64,000 nt of DNA from Flavobacteriaceae bacterium (lineage in GTDB: Bacteria; Bacteroidota; Bacteroidia; Flavobacteriales; Flavobacteriaceae). Shown here one piece after another: positions 17,008 to 25,547 of this stretch. The notes beneath the pieces are model-generated. The model worked only from the letters and a program-made list of their open reading frames with translations. It was not told where the DNA came from and ran no database searches. Numbering within the stretch: the stretch's first letter is position 1; every line of letters starts with the position of its first letter. The stretch lies in contig JABAYY010000086.1 of NCBI GenBank assembly GCA_018608765.1, positions 1 through 64,000 on the forward strand. Reading direction: 5' to 3'. Both the position numbers and the translations under genes were made by a program.

Positions 17008-19824
17008 ATGATGTACAATTTCAATGAAATTGAAGCCAAGTGGCAAAAATATTGGGCTGAAAATAAAACCTTTCATGCTGATAATAATTCTCCGAAACCC
17101 AAATATTATGTTTTAGATATGTTTCCTTACCCTAGTGGGGCAGGCCTTCATGTCGGACATCCTCTTGGTTATATTGCGGCCGATATTTATGCACGATACA
17201 AACGCCATAAAGGGTTTAACGTGTTACATCCTCAAGGATATGATAGCTTTGGATTGCCTGCAGAACAGTACGCCATCCAAACGGGGCAGCACCCTGCGGT
17301 TACCACGGAGGCGAATATAAAAACTTACCGCCGCCAACTTGATCAAATGGGGTTTTCGTTTGATTGGTCTAGAGAAGTGCGTACATCCTCACCAGATTAT
17401 TACAAATGGACGCAATGGATTTTTATCCAATTGTTTAATTCTTGGTATAATAATTCCTCCAATAAAGCAGAATCTATTGACCAACTTATGGAGCTGTTTT
17501 CTAACCAAGGAAATACAACTGTAGATGCGATCTGCGATGAAACTATTGAAGCGTTCACTGCTGAGGATTGGAATGCTATGTCTTCGAAGCGTCAGCAACA
17601 AATTTTATTACAATACAGATTAACATATTTAGCAGAAACTGAAGTGAATTGGTGTCCAGAATTGGGAACCGTTTTAGCAAATGATGAAATTGTCAACGGC
17701 GTTTCCGAACGCGGAGGCTACCCTGTAATTCGAAAAAAAATGACCCAATGGAGCATGCGAATTTCTGCCTATGCCGAGCGGCTTTTACAAGGGCTCAATA
17801 CCATTGATTGGACAGACGCCTTAAAAGAAAGTCAGCGAAATTGGATTGGAAAATCAGTAGGAGCTTCAGTAGTGTTTAATCTCAAAGAATACACTTCAAC
17901 GATTGAAGTCTTTACAACCAGGCCAGACACTATTTTTGGTGTATCATTTATGACCCTCGCACCCGAGCATGAATTGGTGAGTCAAATTACCACTACGGCA
18001 CAAAAACCAGCAGTAGACGCTTACGTGTTAGCAACTGCAAAACGTAGTGAACGCGATCGGATGGCAGATGTAAAAACCATTTCAGGAGTATTTACAGGAG
18101 CTTATGCCGAACACCCCTTTACAAAAGAGCCTGTTCCTGTTTGGGTGGGCGATTATGTTTTAGCAGGGTACGGAACAGGTGCTGTGATGTCAGTCCCTTG
18201 TGGAGATCAACGCGATTATGATTTTGCAAAACATTTTAATATAGCGATTCCAAATATTTTTGAAGGGGTCGACATTAGTGATGAAGCGTATGCAGATAAA
18301 GCAAATACAACAATTACTAATAGTGATTTTTTAAGTGGACTTGGATATAAAGAGGCTTCAAAACAAGCTATTGAAGCTTTGGAATCTAAGGGTCATGGTT
18401 TAGGAAAAACAAACTATAGATTAAGAGATGCTGTTTTTTCCAGACAGCGGTATTGGGGCGAACCATTCCCAGTCTATTATGTGGATGGATTGCCACAAAT
18501 GATTGCTGCCGATCACTTGCCAATCAGTTTGCCAAAAGTTGAAAAATATTTACCAACCGAAGAAGGAGAGCCTCCATTAGGCCGTGCCGAGGTTTGGGCA
18601 TGGGATACGACTCTTAATGGTGTTGTAGAAAACTCTAAAATCGACCATAAAAACGTATTCCCCTTAGAACTCAATACAATGCCTGGTTGGGCCGGTAGTT
18701 CTTGGTATTTTAACAGGTACATGGATGCGCACAACCCCAACGAATTTGCAAGCTCCGAAGCCCTGAATTATTGGAAAGAAGTCGATTTGTACATCGGAGG
18801 TAGTGAGCATGCTACGGGGCATTTGCTATATGCACGTTTCTGGCAAAAATTCTTATTTGATTTAGGGATTGTTCCTGTAGATGAATTTGCAAAAAAATTG
18901 ATCAATCAAGGAATGATTTTAGGAACTAGTGCGTTTGTTGGAAGAGTTGAAGGAACACGCACTTTTATGTCTGTAGATCAAATTACCACGGAATCTATTC
19001 AGTGGATTCATGCAGATGTATCATTTATAAATGCCTCTGATGAGTTGGATATTGAAGCCTTTAAATCTTGGAGAGAAGAGTTTAAGAATGCTGAATTTAT
19101 AACAGGTAATGAAGGTCTTTTTAAAGTAAAAAGAGAAGTCGAAAAAATGTCTAAATCCAAATACAATGTCGTAAATCCCGATGCGATTTGCGAACAATAT
19201 GGTGCTGATTCATTGCGTTTGTATGAAATGTTTTTAGGGCCTTTAGAACAATACAAGCCGTGGAATACTTCGGGGATTACAGGGGTTCATAATTTCCTTA
19301 AAAAATTATGGAAACTATATGTGGGTCAAGACGGACTTAAAATCACAGATTCAGAACCTTCAAAAGATCATTTAAAAACCCTTCACAAAACCATCAAAAA
19401 AGTTACGGAAGACATAGAGAATTTTTCGTTTAATACGTCAGTCTCTACTTTTATGATTGCAGTCAATGAGCTCACTGCTCAAGGCTGTGTTTCCAAAGAA
19501 ATTTTGGAACCGTTATTGGTGCTGATTGCACCATATGCTCCACATATAGCTGAGGAATTGTGGGCGCAATTAGGGCATTCGGAATCCATTACAACGGCTG
19601 TATTTCCAGAGTTTGACGCCAGTCACTTGATAGAAAGCACAAAAGCCTATCCAATATCTTTTAATGGTAAGATGCGTTTTACAATTGAATTGTCATTAGA
19701 TTTAAGTAAAGATGACATTGAGGCAGTAGTAATGGCGGATGAAAAAACGATAGCTCAATTGGATGGTCGCACCCCTAAAAAAGTAATTGTTGTTCCTGGA
19801 AAAATCGTAAACATTGTTGGATAA
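17008..19824 (+). CDS. leuS: Leucine-tRNA ligase
   Basis: Class I aminoacyl-tRNA synthetase charging tRNA-Leu. The HIGH motif appears as HVGH in YPSGAGLHVGHPLGY, the KMSKS loop as KMSKSK, and the CP1 editing domain contains TTRPDTIFG. The start is trimmed 23 codons to the Met before MYNFNEIEAKWQKYW: the promoter box lies inside the longer frame, and family members begin with this M-x-Y-N-F pattern. It gives 938 residues; the extra length over E. coli LeuRS is spread over insertions common in Bacteroidota. The SemiSWEET gene overlaps its 3' end by 11 bases. Confidence 0.96.
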   Translation: MMYNFNEIEAKWQKYWAENKTFHADNNSPKPKYYVLDMFPYPSGAGLHVGHPLGYIAADIYARYKRHKGFNVLHPQGYDSFGLPAEQYAIQTGQHPAVTTEANIKTYRRQLDQMGFSFDWSREVRTSSPDYYKWTQWIFIQLFNSWYNNSSNKAESIDQLMELFSNQGNTTVDAICDETIEAFTAEDWNAMSSKRQQQILLQYRLTYLAETEVNWCPELGTVLANDEIVNGVSERGGYPVIRKKMTQWSMRISAYAERLLQGLNTIDWTDALKESQRNWIGKSVGASVVFNLKEYTSTIEVFTTRPDTIFGVSFMTLAPEHELVSQITTTAQKPAVDAYVLATAKRSERDRMADVKTISGVFTGAYAEHPFTKEPVPVWVGDYVLAGYGTGAVMSVPCGDQRDYDFAKHFNIAIPNIFEGVDISDEAYADKANTTITNSDFLSGLGYKEASKQAIEALESKGHGLGKTNYRLRDAVFSRQRYWGEPFPVYYVDGLPQMIAADHLPISLPKVEKYLPTEEGEPPLGRAEVWAWDTTLNGVVENSKIDHKNVFPLELNTMPGWAGSSWYFNRYMDAHNPNEFASSEALNYWKEVDLYIGGSEHATGHLLYARFWQKFLFDLGIVPVDEFAKKLINQGMILGTSAFVGRVEGTRTFMSVDQITTESIQWIHADVSFINASDELDIEAFKSWREEFKNAEFITGNEGLFKVKREVEKMSKSKYNVVNPDAICEQYGADSLRLYEMFLGPLEQYKPWNTSGITGVHNFLKKLWKLYVGQDGLKITDSEPSKDHLKTLHKTIKKVTEDIENFSFNTSVSTFMIAVNELTAQGCVSKEILEPLLVLIAPYAPHIAEELWAQLGHSESITTAVFPEFDASHLIESTKAYPISFNGKMRFTIELSLDLSKDDIEAVVMADEKTIAQLDGRTPKKVIVVPGKIVNIVG

Positions 19825-20086
19825 TATAGATTATATCGAGGTCATAGGGCTTATTGCGGCTTGTTTGACCACCTACGCGTTTTTGCCTCAAGTGTATAAA
19901 ACATGGAAAACAAAAGATGTTTCAGGCTTTTCATTGCCTACCTTTTCTTTGTTTTTTGTGGGAATTGTTTTTTGGTTGGTGTATGGTATTTTAAAAGACA
20001 GCCTATCAATGATCTTGGCAAACTCAATTACTGTAGTCTCGTCATTTGCATTGCTGGTATTTATCTACAAGTACAGAAAACGTTAA
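19814..20086 (+). CDS. SemiSWEET family transporter
   Basis: A 90-residue three-helix membrane protein, the bacterial half-size form of SWEET sugar transporters, which works as a dimer. The pattern IGLIAACLTTYAFLPQVYKTWKTKDVSG contains the PQ-type loop (LPQV), and ANSITVVSS matches the conserved asparagine of helix 3. The start is TTG (19814 or the next codon), overlapping the end of leuS by 11 bases; no ATG fits. Substrate unknown; sugars are usual in the family. Confidence 0.88.
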   Translation: MLDNIDYIEVIGLIAACLTTYAFLPQVYKTWKTKDVSGFSLPTFSLFFVGIVFWLVYGILKDSLSMILANSITVVSSFALLVFIYKYRKR

Positions 20087-20089
20087 AAC

Positions 20090-20126
20090 ATAGCACCAAT
20101 TTTTAAATTTTAAAAATTGGTGCTAT
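20090..20126. repeat. 16-bp perfect inverted repeat, terminator merged with promoter
   Basis: Arms 20090-20105 and 20111-20126 are perfect complements around a 5-base AATTT loop. It lies 4 bases after the SemiSWEET stop and so may end that transcript, but no long T-run follows. The right arm also supplies the spacer and first three bases of the next -7 box. Confidence 0.85.
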
Positions 20127-20131
20127 ATTTG
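20101..20131 (+). promoter_or_regulatory. Promoter of the zinc peptidase gene
   Basis: TTTT at 20101-20104, then a 19-base spacer, then TATATTTG at 20124-20131. Spacing and boxes fit the Bacteroidota pattern. It lies 22 bases before the coding start. Confidence 0.7.
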
Positions 20132-20153
20132 ATATAATCTAAAACTTATTCTT

Positions 20154-20846
20154 ATGGGATCCTACTATGTTATTCTTGGAGTCATTGCTTTAGTGAGCTG
20201 GCTTGTGAGTTCAACTTTAAAACGAAAATTCGCCACCTATTCAAAAATCCATTTACGCAATGGATTGAGTGGTGCTGAAATTGCTGAAAAAATGCTTTTG
20301 GATCATGGTATTAAAGATGTGAAAGTCGTTTCTACTCCAGGTCGTCTTACAGACCACTACAATCCTAGTGATAAAACGGTAAACCTTAGCGAAGCGGTTT
20401 ATAACGAGCGAAATTCCGCCGCCGCCGCCGTGGCAGCTCACGAATGTGGACATGCAGTTCAACATGCGCAAGCCTATAGTTGGTTGCAATTGCGCTCAAC
20501 TCTTGTTCCTGCCGTGAATATTTCTTCAAAATTATCCATGTGGTTGATTATAGGAGGTCTGATTTTAGGGTTTGGAGCAGGTGTTGGCTTAGGCTATTGG
20601 GTCGTTGTTTTAGGTTTTGTACTCATGGCTGTAGCTACAGTCTTTAGTTTTATCACCTTACCCGTGGAATATGATGCGAGTAACCGTGCTTTGGCATGGT
20701 TGAAAAGCAAACATATGTTATCTCAAGAAGAATTTAAAGGAGCTGAAGATGCGCTCAAGTGGGCTGCCCGAACGTATTTGGTGGCCGCACTAGGATCGCT
20801 AGCGACTTTAGTATATTGGGGTTTCCAAATTTTTGGAAGAGACTAG
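20154..20846 (+). CDS. YugP-type membrane zinc metallopeptidase
   Basis: A 230-residue membrane protein of the neutral zinc metallopeptidase family (YugP-like). The zinc motif HECGH follows an unusual alanine run (NSAAAAVAAHECGHAVQHAQ split over residues 87-106), encoded partly by a GCC/CCG microsatellite at about 20417-20431 that is strikingly GC-rich for this DNA. Membrane segments lie at the N-terminus, around 120-165, and near the C-terminus. VEYDASNRALAWL fits the third zinc-ligand region. The substrate is unknown; related proteins are put in membrane quality control. Confidence 0.9.
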   Translation: MGSYYVILGVIALVSWLVSSTLKRKFATYSKIHLRNGLSGAEIAEKMLLDHGIKDVKVVSTPGRLTDHYNPSDKTVNLSEAVYNERNSAAAAVAAHECGHAVQHAQAYSWLQLRSTLVPAVNISSKLSMWLIIGGLILGFGAGVGLGYWVVVLGFVLMAVATVFSFITLPVEYDASNRALAWLKSKHMLSQEEFKGAEDALKWAARTYLVAALGSLATLVYWGFQIFGRD

Positions 20847-21308
20847 CTATATTTTAATTTGTCGATCAATTTGTTGATCTAAAGAAATGAAGGTTTCTGT
20901 TCTTGAAACACCTGAAATTGGTTGAATCTGCTTGTTTAAGACAGACATTAGGTGTTCATTGTCCTTGCATAGGATTTTGATTAAGACGCTCCAGTTTCCA
21001 GTAGTATAATGACATTCCAATACCTCAGGGATTTTTTTGAGTTGTTTGACTGCGTCAGAATTGTTCTTTGCTTTATCCAAAAAGACTCCTACAAATGCCA
21101 TGGTGGTATATCCCAAAACTTTTGGGTTTATTACAAACTTAGAACCTGCTATAAGTCCAGAGTTTTCTAATTTACGTAAACGTTGGTGAATGGCAGCCCC
21201 CGAAATTCCGACAGTACGCGCGATCTCGAGTACTGGAGTTCTTGCGTCTTTCATAAGCGCTCTTAGAATCGTTTTGTCAATGCCGTCAATTTCTGTGATT
21301 TTATTCAT
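20847..21308 (-). CDS. Lrp/AsnC family transcriptional regulator
   Basis: A 153-residue feast/famine regulator: an N-terminal helix-turn-helix (ILRALMKDARTPVLEIARTVG and SGAAIHQRLRKLENSGLI) and a C-terminal RAM effector-binding domain. It follows directly upstream-to-downstream from the saccharopine dehydrogenase gene on the same strand, suggesting it controls lysine or related amino-acid metabolism; the effector is not identifiable. A -7 box (21338-21345) and a palindrome (21314-21329) lie just ahead of its start, consistent with autoregulation. Confidence 0.92.
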   Translation of the reverse strand: MNKITEIDGIDKTILRALMKDARTPVLEIARTVGISGAAIHQRLRKLENSGLIAGSKFVINPKVLGYTTMAFVGVFLDKAKNNSDAVKQLKKIPEVLECHYTTGNWSVLIKILCKDNEHLMSVLNKQIQPISGVSRTETFISLDQQIDRQIKI

Positions 21309-21313
21309 TTTTT

Positions 21314-21345
21314 ATTAGAATATGCTAATTTATACGTCAAAAGTA
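21314..21345 (-). promoter_or_regulatory. Promoter and possible operator of the Lrp gene
   Basis: On the minus strand, TACTTTTG (21338-21345) fits the -7 box. Between it and the start codon lies ATTAG-6-CTAAT (21314-21329), an imperfect palindrome of the size an Lrp-type dimer could bind. No clear -33 box. Confidence 0.45.
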
Positions 21346-21372
21346 TTCAAATTATTTCAATTTATAACTAAA

Positions 21373-22737
21373 TTATTGATTTAAGGGGTTATATCCTAAG
21401 TATTCAATCTCTTTTTCATTAAATATGACACCAAAATCTTTTAATTCATTTAAAACAGGAGTATATAGTTCTTTTTTAGTTGGGATTTGAACACCATAAC
21501 TTTGTATTTTGTTATTTAGTATAGCTAAAGTAGCAATTGCAACGGGTAATCCCACGGTTTTTGCCATCGCAGTAAATGTTTGGTCGTCGCCCGTACACAC
21601 CATAGTTGCATCAATTTGATGTTTTTTACCATCCAATTCATAGCCAAATTTGTGATACATCACAATCATATCTTTGTCTTCAGGACTTAAAGTCCAACTG
21701 TCTAAAAGTATTTTTTGAAGAACTTGTGCAGGGGTGGCATTTTTCAACTCCACTTTTTTATCATCATTAAAGATATCGAGTTCCTCGAGTTTCCCCCATA
21801 CAATATCGTCTTGATCAATTTTTAACTGATATCTTAATTTTAATTCCACTGAATCTGTAGGGCTGTACGGTAAAAACGAATTTACAAAACTACGATAGCT
21901 CATGTTTTCGCTATCTGCAATCGTATAGCTATCGTCAGTCATCCCAAGCAATACAAAAATTTGCCAAGCTCTACTAAAGCCAACTCGGCGAATTGTTCCA
22001 CGGTACAAAGTTTGAACGTTTTCTAATCCATAGACCTCTTGATATTTAAGCGAATCCCTATTTGCATAGGCCTCAAAACGCCCATAACCCTCAACTTCTA
22101 AAAACTCTGTCCGCCTAAACAAGCGGTGGTACGGGATGTATTTAAATTTTCCTTCCTGTAAAAACTTTGCGGCTCCGCCCTGACCTGCCAATACTACATT
22201 GCGAGGATTCCATGTAAATTTATAATTCCAAAGGTTTGTATCACTTTCAGGCGCCATTAATCCTCCAGTAAAAGATTCAAAAAGTAACATCTTTCCGCCA
22301 GCCGCTGTAATTCGGTCGATCACTTGCATCGCACTCATATGATCTACTCCAGGATCCAATCCAATCTCATTCAAAAATATTAGATTTTTAGCTTTGACTT
22401 CTGCATCCAATGCTTTCATTTCTTTACTGACATAAGAAGCTGTGACCAGATGCTTGCCAAATGTCAAGCAATCCTTGGCTACTTCTATATGGAATCTAGC
22501 AGGAAGCATAGAAACCACGATGTCAGCATTTTGAACGGCTTGTTCACGTGTGGATTTGTCAAATATATCAAGTTTTAAGGCGCTTGCATTTGGGTGGTTT
22601 CCAATCCACTTAAGTGCGTTTGAAGTATCTAGATCTCCGATGGTGATTTTTAAATTCTCTGTAATAGATTTATCTAAAAAATATTTTATAAGGTATGATG
22701 CAGACTTCCCTGCTCCGATGATTAAAATGTTTCGCAT
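21373..22737 (-). CDS. Saccharopine dehydrogenase family protein
   Basis: A 454-residue NAD(P)-dependent oxidoreductase. The Rossmann fingerprint IIGAGKSASYLIKYF starts at residue 5; the catalytic-domain segments NADIVVSMLPARFH, EIGLDPGVDHMSAMQ and ESFTGGLMAPES match the glutamate-forming saccharopine dehydrogenase (LYS9-like) branch. In flavobacteria such genes are usually assigned to lysine degradation through saccharopine. The usual partner lysine-ketoglutarate reductase is not adjacent, so the exact reaction is an inference. The Lrp regulator lies 64 bases downstream. Confidence 0.88.
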   Translation of the reverse strand: MRNILIIGAGKSASYLIKYFLDKSITENLKITIGDLDTSNALKWIGNHPNASALKLDIFDKSTREQAVQNADIVVSMLPARFHIEVAKDCLTFGKHLVTASYVSKEMKALDAEVKAKNLIFLNEIGLDPGVDHMSAMQVIDRITAAGGKMLLFESFTGGLMAPESDTNLWNYKFTWNPRNVVLAGQGGAAKFLQEGKFKYIPYHRLFRRTEFLEVEGYGRFEAYANRDSLKYQEVYGLENVQTLYRGTIRRVGFSRAWQIFVLLGMTDDSYTIADSENMSYRSFVNSFLPYSPTDSVELKLRYQLKIDQDDIVWGKLEELDIFNDDKKVELKNATPAQVLQKILLDSWTLSPEDKDMIVMYHKFGYELDGKKHQIDATMVCTGDDQTFTAMAKTVGLPVAIATLAILNNKIQSYGVQIPTKKELYTPVLNELKDFGVIFNEKEIEYLGYNPLNQ

Positions 22738-22753
22738 ATTGATAAGAGATTCT

Positions 22754-22761
22754 TATTTTTG
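22754..22761 (+). promoter_or_regulatory. Promoter of the DUF423 gene (-7 box)
   Basis: TATTTTTG matches TAnnTTTG 49 bases before the start. The -33 region would lie in the first codons of the divergent saccharopine dehydrogenase gene, where a TTTCG is present. Confidence 0.5.
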
Positions 22762-22810
22762 TGATTAGTTTGAGGACTAAAGTAGAAAATTTAATACTTT
22801 ATAAAACAAA

Positions 22811-23194
22811 ATGGACAGGAAAATATTTTTATTAGCGTGTGTTATAGGAGGACTTGGCGTTGTTTTTGGAGCCTTTGCAGCGCACAGTTTAAAACCGTTA
22901 CTTAGTAGTTCGTCATTTGAGAGTTTTAATACTGGAATTCGTTACCAAATGTATCATTCCTTTTTGCTGTTTTTTGTAGGAGTATCAACACACCTCAAGC
23001 CCAGCCATAAATCGATTTTATTTAAACTTATTTTGACAGGGGTTTTATTATTTTCAGGATCTATCTACTTGTTAGCGACCAATGATTTGACTTCCTTTAA
23101 TTTTAAGGTTATTGGATTTATTACACCTATTGGAGGCTTGTTTTTGATTGCTTCGTGGCTTTTGTTGTTTGTGTATTTTTTTAAGAAAAAATAA
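22811..23194 (+). CDS. DUF423 membrane protein
   Basis: A 127-residue protein with four predicted membrane helices. The N-terminal GGLGVVFGAFAAHSLK and the FNTGIRYQMYHSFLLF block are hallmarks of DUF423 (YwdK/YgdD-like), a widespread small membrane family of unknown function. Single gene with its own promoter, divergent from the saccharopine dehydrogenase. Confidence 0.9.
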   Translation: MDRKIFLLACVIGGLGVVFGAFAAHSLKPLLSSSSFESFNTGIRYQMYHSFLLFFVGVSTHLKPSHKSILFKLILTGVLLFSGSIYLLATNDLTSFNFKVIGFITPIGGLFLIASWLLLFVYFFKKK

Positions 23195-23216
23195 TTTTAG
23201 AACAGTCTAAATTCAT

Positions 23217-23245
23217 AAAAAAAAGCTGCCTTCACAGACAGCCTT
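23217..23245 (-). terminator. Terminator after the small T9SS-like gene
   Basis: On the minus strand a 6-bp stem (GCTGTC with GGCAGC, one wobble) with a 6-nt loop is followed by eight T. On the plus strand the stem has a mismatch, so it fits better as the end of the minus-strand gene. Confidence 0.65.
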
Positions 23246-23273
23246 TTAATAAAAATAAATAAAAGTAATTTTT

Positions 23274-23561
23274 CTATAAAACAACTAATTTCTTAGTTAC
23301 TGTTTTATTATCGTCAAGATTTATGAATTTCACGAGATAAACTCCAGTGGCTAAATTCAATTCCAGATTCCCTCTGCCTGAATTATCATCAATTATTTTA
23401 GATAGGCTGGTCCTTTGTCCTTCAAACTGACAACTTGAGGATGGGATTTTTATTTCATCTCGAGGCCCAGGAACAGCTGTTGTTTGGGCATTTATTAGTC
23501 CAATTGCACCTAAAAATAATGCTACCAAAACTAATTTCTTAATTGAAATTTGTGATTTCAT
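23274..23561 (-). CDS. Small secreted protein with partial T9SS-type C-terminus
   Basis: A 95-residue protein. Residues 1-25 form a signal peptide ending INAQ. The last 30 residues (NLATGVYLVKFINLDDNKTVTKKLVVL) match the final strands of a type A T9SS sorting domain, where G-V/M-Y-L/F-V and a K-K-L-V/L-V end are usual. The first half of the domain, with its Y-P-N-P motif, is missing. It may be a shortened relic, or a genuine small secreted protein. Its leader can fold into a nested hairpin (23596-23653). A terminator follows. Confidence 0.6.
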   Translation of the reverse strand: MKSQISIKKLVLVALFLGAIGLINAQTTAVPGPRDEIKIPSSSCQFEGQRTSLSKIIDDNSGRGNLELNLATGVYLVKFINLDDNKTVTKKLVVL

Positions 23562-23595
23562 AATTAATGTTTTAAATTTATTTAGGTCCGTAAAA

Positions 23596-23653
23596 TAAGT
23601 GGTATTTAGTATTTCTTATATGAGTAGCTAGCATACTCATTTTAAACCACTTA
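23596..23653 (-). promoter_or_regulatory. Nested hairpin in the leader of the small secreted protein
   Basis: An outer 8-bp stem (23596-23603 with 23646-23653, TAAGTGGT/ACCACTTA) encloses an inner 7-bp stem (23620-23626 with 23634-23640, ATGAGTA/TACTCAT). It lies between the predicted -7 box and the start codon. No ligand-binding motif is recognised. Confidence 0.5.
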
Positions 23654-23668
23654 ATCGTTCTTATTATG

Positions 23669-23698
23669 CAAACATAATCCTAAATCATGAGTCTTTTC
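23669..23698 (-). promoter_or_regulatory. Promoter of the small secreted protein gene
   Basis: The minus strand carries TATGTTTG (23669-23676), preceded at about 21 bases by TTG as a possible -33. The rest of 23562-23875 is very AT-rich and shows no gene. Confidence 0.5.
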
Positions 23699-23844
23699 AA
23701 TAGTATATTAACTTAAAATAATACTATATTATCCGATACGTTATATATTGAAATTAAATATATAATTACAACTTTTTTAAATTGTATTTAATTATAAATG
23801 CAATTATTTTAACTCATCTTTATTAGTCATTTAATATTATTCAA

Positions 23845-23852
23845 TACTTTTG
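23845..23852 (+). promoter_or_regulatory. pckA promoter (-7 box)
   Basis: TACTTTTG fits TAnnTTTG and lies 23 bases before the trimmed pckA start, overlapping the first base of the longer open frame. A TTTA lies about 22 bases upstream. Confidence 0.6.
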
Positions 23853-23875
23853 TGGTATTAAATAATTTGATAATT

Positions 23876-25483
23876 ATGCCACAACCAGAACCAATTACGA
23901 AAACGATTTCGTTAAACCAATATGCTATAACATCTACAAAAGTTTATTATCAACTTTCCCCAGATCAACTGCATGCTCTTACAATCACAAAAAAACAAGG
24001 TCATGAAACTAGCTCAGGTGCCTTAGTAATTCAAACGGGTGAGTTTACAGGGCGGTCTCCAAAAGATCGATTTATAGTTAAAGATGCCATAACCAAAGAT
24101 CGTATTTGGTGGGGCGATGTAAATATCCCTTTTGCTACGAACGACTTTGACGCGCTCTATGCTAAAGTAACCAACTATTTATCAGATAAAGAAATTTTTG
24201 TTCGGGACAGTTATGCGTGTTCCGATCCTGCTTACCGTACCAATATTAGAGTGATTAACGAATATCCTTGGAGTAATTACTTTGCTTACAACATGTTTTT
24301 AAGACCTTCGGATTCTGAACTAAAAACCTTTACTCCTGAGTGGACAGTGATTAATGCACCTGGTTTTATGGCAGATCCAAGCAAAGACGGTACCCGTCAG
24401 CATAATTTTGCGATTTTAAATTTCACTAAAAAAATAGCACTTATTGGCGGTACTGGATATACAGGCGAAATTAAAAAAGGTATTTTTTCAGCTTTAAATT
24501 TCATACTTCCAGTATTTAAAAACACCCTCCCAATGCATTGCAGTGCCAATGTTGGAAAAGAGGGTGATACTTCCATCTTTTTTGGGCTCTCTGGGACTGG
24601 AAAAACAACACTATCCACCGATCATCACCGCCATTTGATTGGAGATGATGAACATGGTTGGACTAGTGAAAATACGATCTTTAACTTTGAAGGAGGTTGT
24701 TATGCAAAGGTTATAAATTTGTCTAGAGATAAAGAGCCAGAAATTTTTGATGCCATTAAAAAAGGAGCCATTCTAGAGAATGTGATCATGGATGCTAAAG
24801 GGGGAGTCGATTATTCAGATACAACCATCACACAAAACACGCGAGTGAGTTATCCAATTCACTTTATAGATAATATTCAACCCGATTCAATTGGTAAGAA
24901 TCCTAAAAATATTTTCTTTCTCACAGCAGATGCTTTTGGAGTCTTGCCTCCCATATCTAAACTTACGCCTGGACAAGCGGCATATCATTTTATTTCTGGC
25001 TATACCGCTAAGGTTGCTGGCACTGAAGCAGGCATTACGGAACCTGTTCCTAGTTTTTCAGCTTGTTTTGGAGCGCCTTTTATGCCCTTACATCCTACAA
25101 AATATGCCGAAATGTTGAGTACTAAGATGAAAGCAACTGGCGTCAATGTTTGGTTGGTGAATACAGGTTGGACGGGCGGACCTTATGGAATTGGAACGCG
25201 TATGAAATTAGAGTACACGCGTGCGATGATCAATGCAGCCATGGATGGCTCTTTAGAGACTGCTAATAAAGACAACTACCATGTACACTCCGTTTTTGGT
25301 GTACTTCAACCCAGAGTGTGCCCAAATGTTCCAACAGAATTTTTAAGTCCCCGAAAAACATGGAAAAATGATGAAGGGTTTTATAAAACAGCTCATAAAT
25401 TAGCAGCCTCTTTTAAAGCCAACTTTAAGAAATTTGAAAGCTTTGCCAATGATGAAATTATGGCTGGAGGACCAAAAGTCTAA
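23876..25483 (+). CDS. pckA: Phosphoenolpyruvate carboxykinase (ATP)
   Basis: A gluconeogenic enzyme interconverting oxaloacetate plus ATP with PEP, CO2 and ADP. Clear motifs: EFTGRSPKDRFIV (substrate loop), the P-loop FFGLSGTGKTTLS near residue 238, the metal-binding IGDDEHGW, and RVSYPIHFIDN. The start is trimmed eight codons to the Met of MPQPEPITKTISL, since the promoter box overlaps the longer start; this gives 535 residues, the usual length. It probably forms its own transcript. Confidence 0.96.
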   Translation: MPQPEPITKTISLNQYAITSTKVYYQLSPDQLHALTITKKQGHETSSGALVIQTGEFTGRSPKDRFIVKDAITKDRIWWGDVNIPFATNDFDALYAKVTNYLSDKEIFVRDSYACSDPAYRTNIRVINEYPWSNYFAYNMFLRPSDSELKTFTPEWTVINAPGFMADPSKDGTRQHNFAILNFTKKIALIGGTGYTGEIKKGIFSALNFILPVFKNTLPMHCSANVGKEGDTSIFFGLSGTGKTTLSTDHHRHLIGDDEHGWTSENTIFNFEGGCYAKVINLSRDKEPEIFDAIKKGAILENVIMDAKGGVDYSDTTITQNTRVSYPIHFIDNIQPDSIGKNPKNIFFLTADAFGVLPPISKLTPGQAAYHFISGYTAKVAGTEAGITEPVPSFSACFGAPFMPLHPTKYAEMLSTKMKATGVNVWLVNTGWTGGPYGIGTRMKLEYTRAMINAAMDGSLETANKDNYHVHSVFGVLQPRVCPNVPTEFLSPRKTWKNDEGFYKTAHKLAASFKANFKKFESFANDEIMAGGPKV

Positions 25484-25547
25484 TCTAATTTGGTTTTAGT
25501 CTATTTAAAAAATAAAAAATTGTAATTTTAGGGTTCACAATGAACCA

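Noticed and set aside
20417-20431. CCG microsatellite in the zinc peptidase gene
   Set aside because: Short and in frame, encodes an alanine run; no sign of phase variation beyond the run itself.
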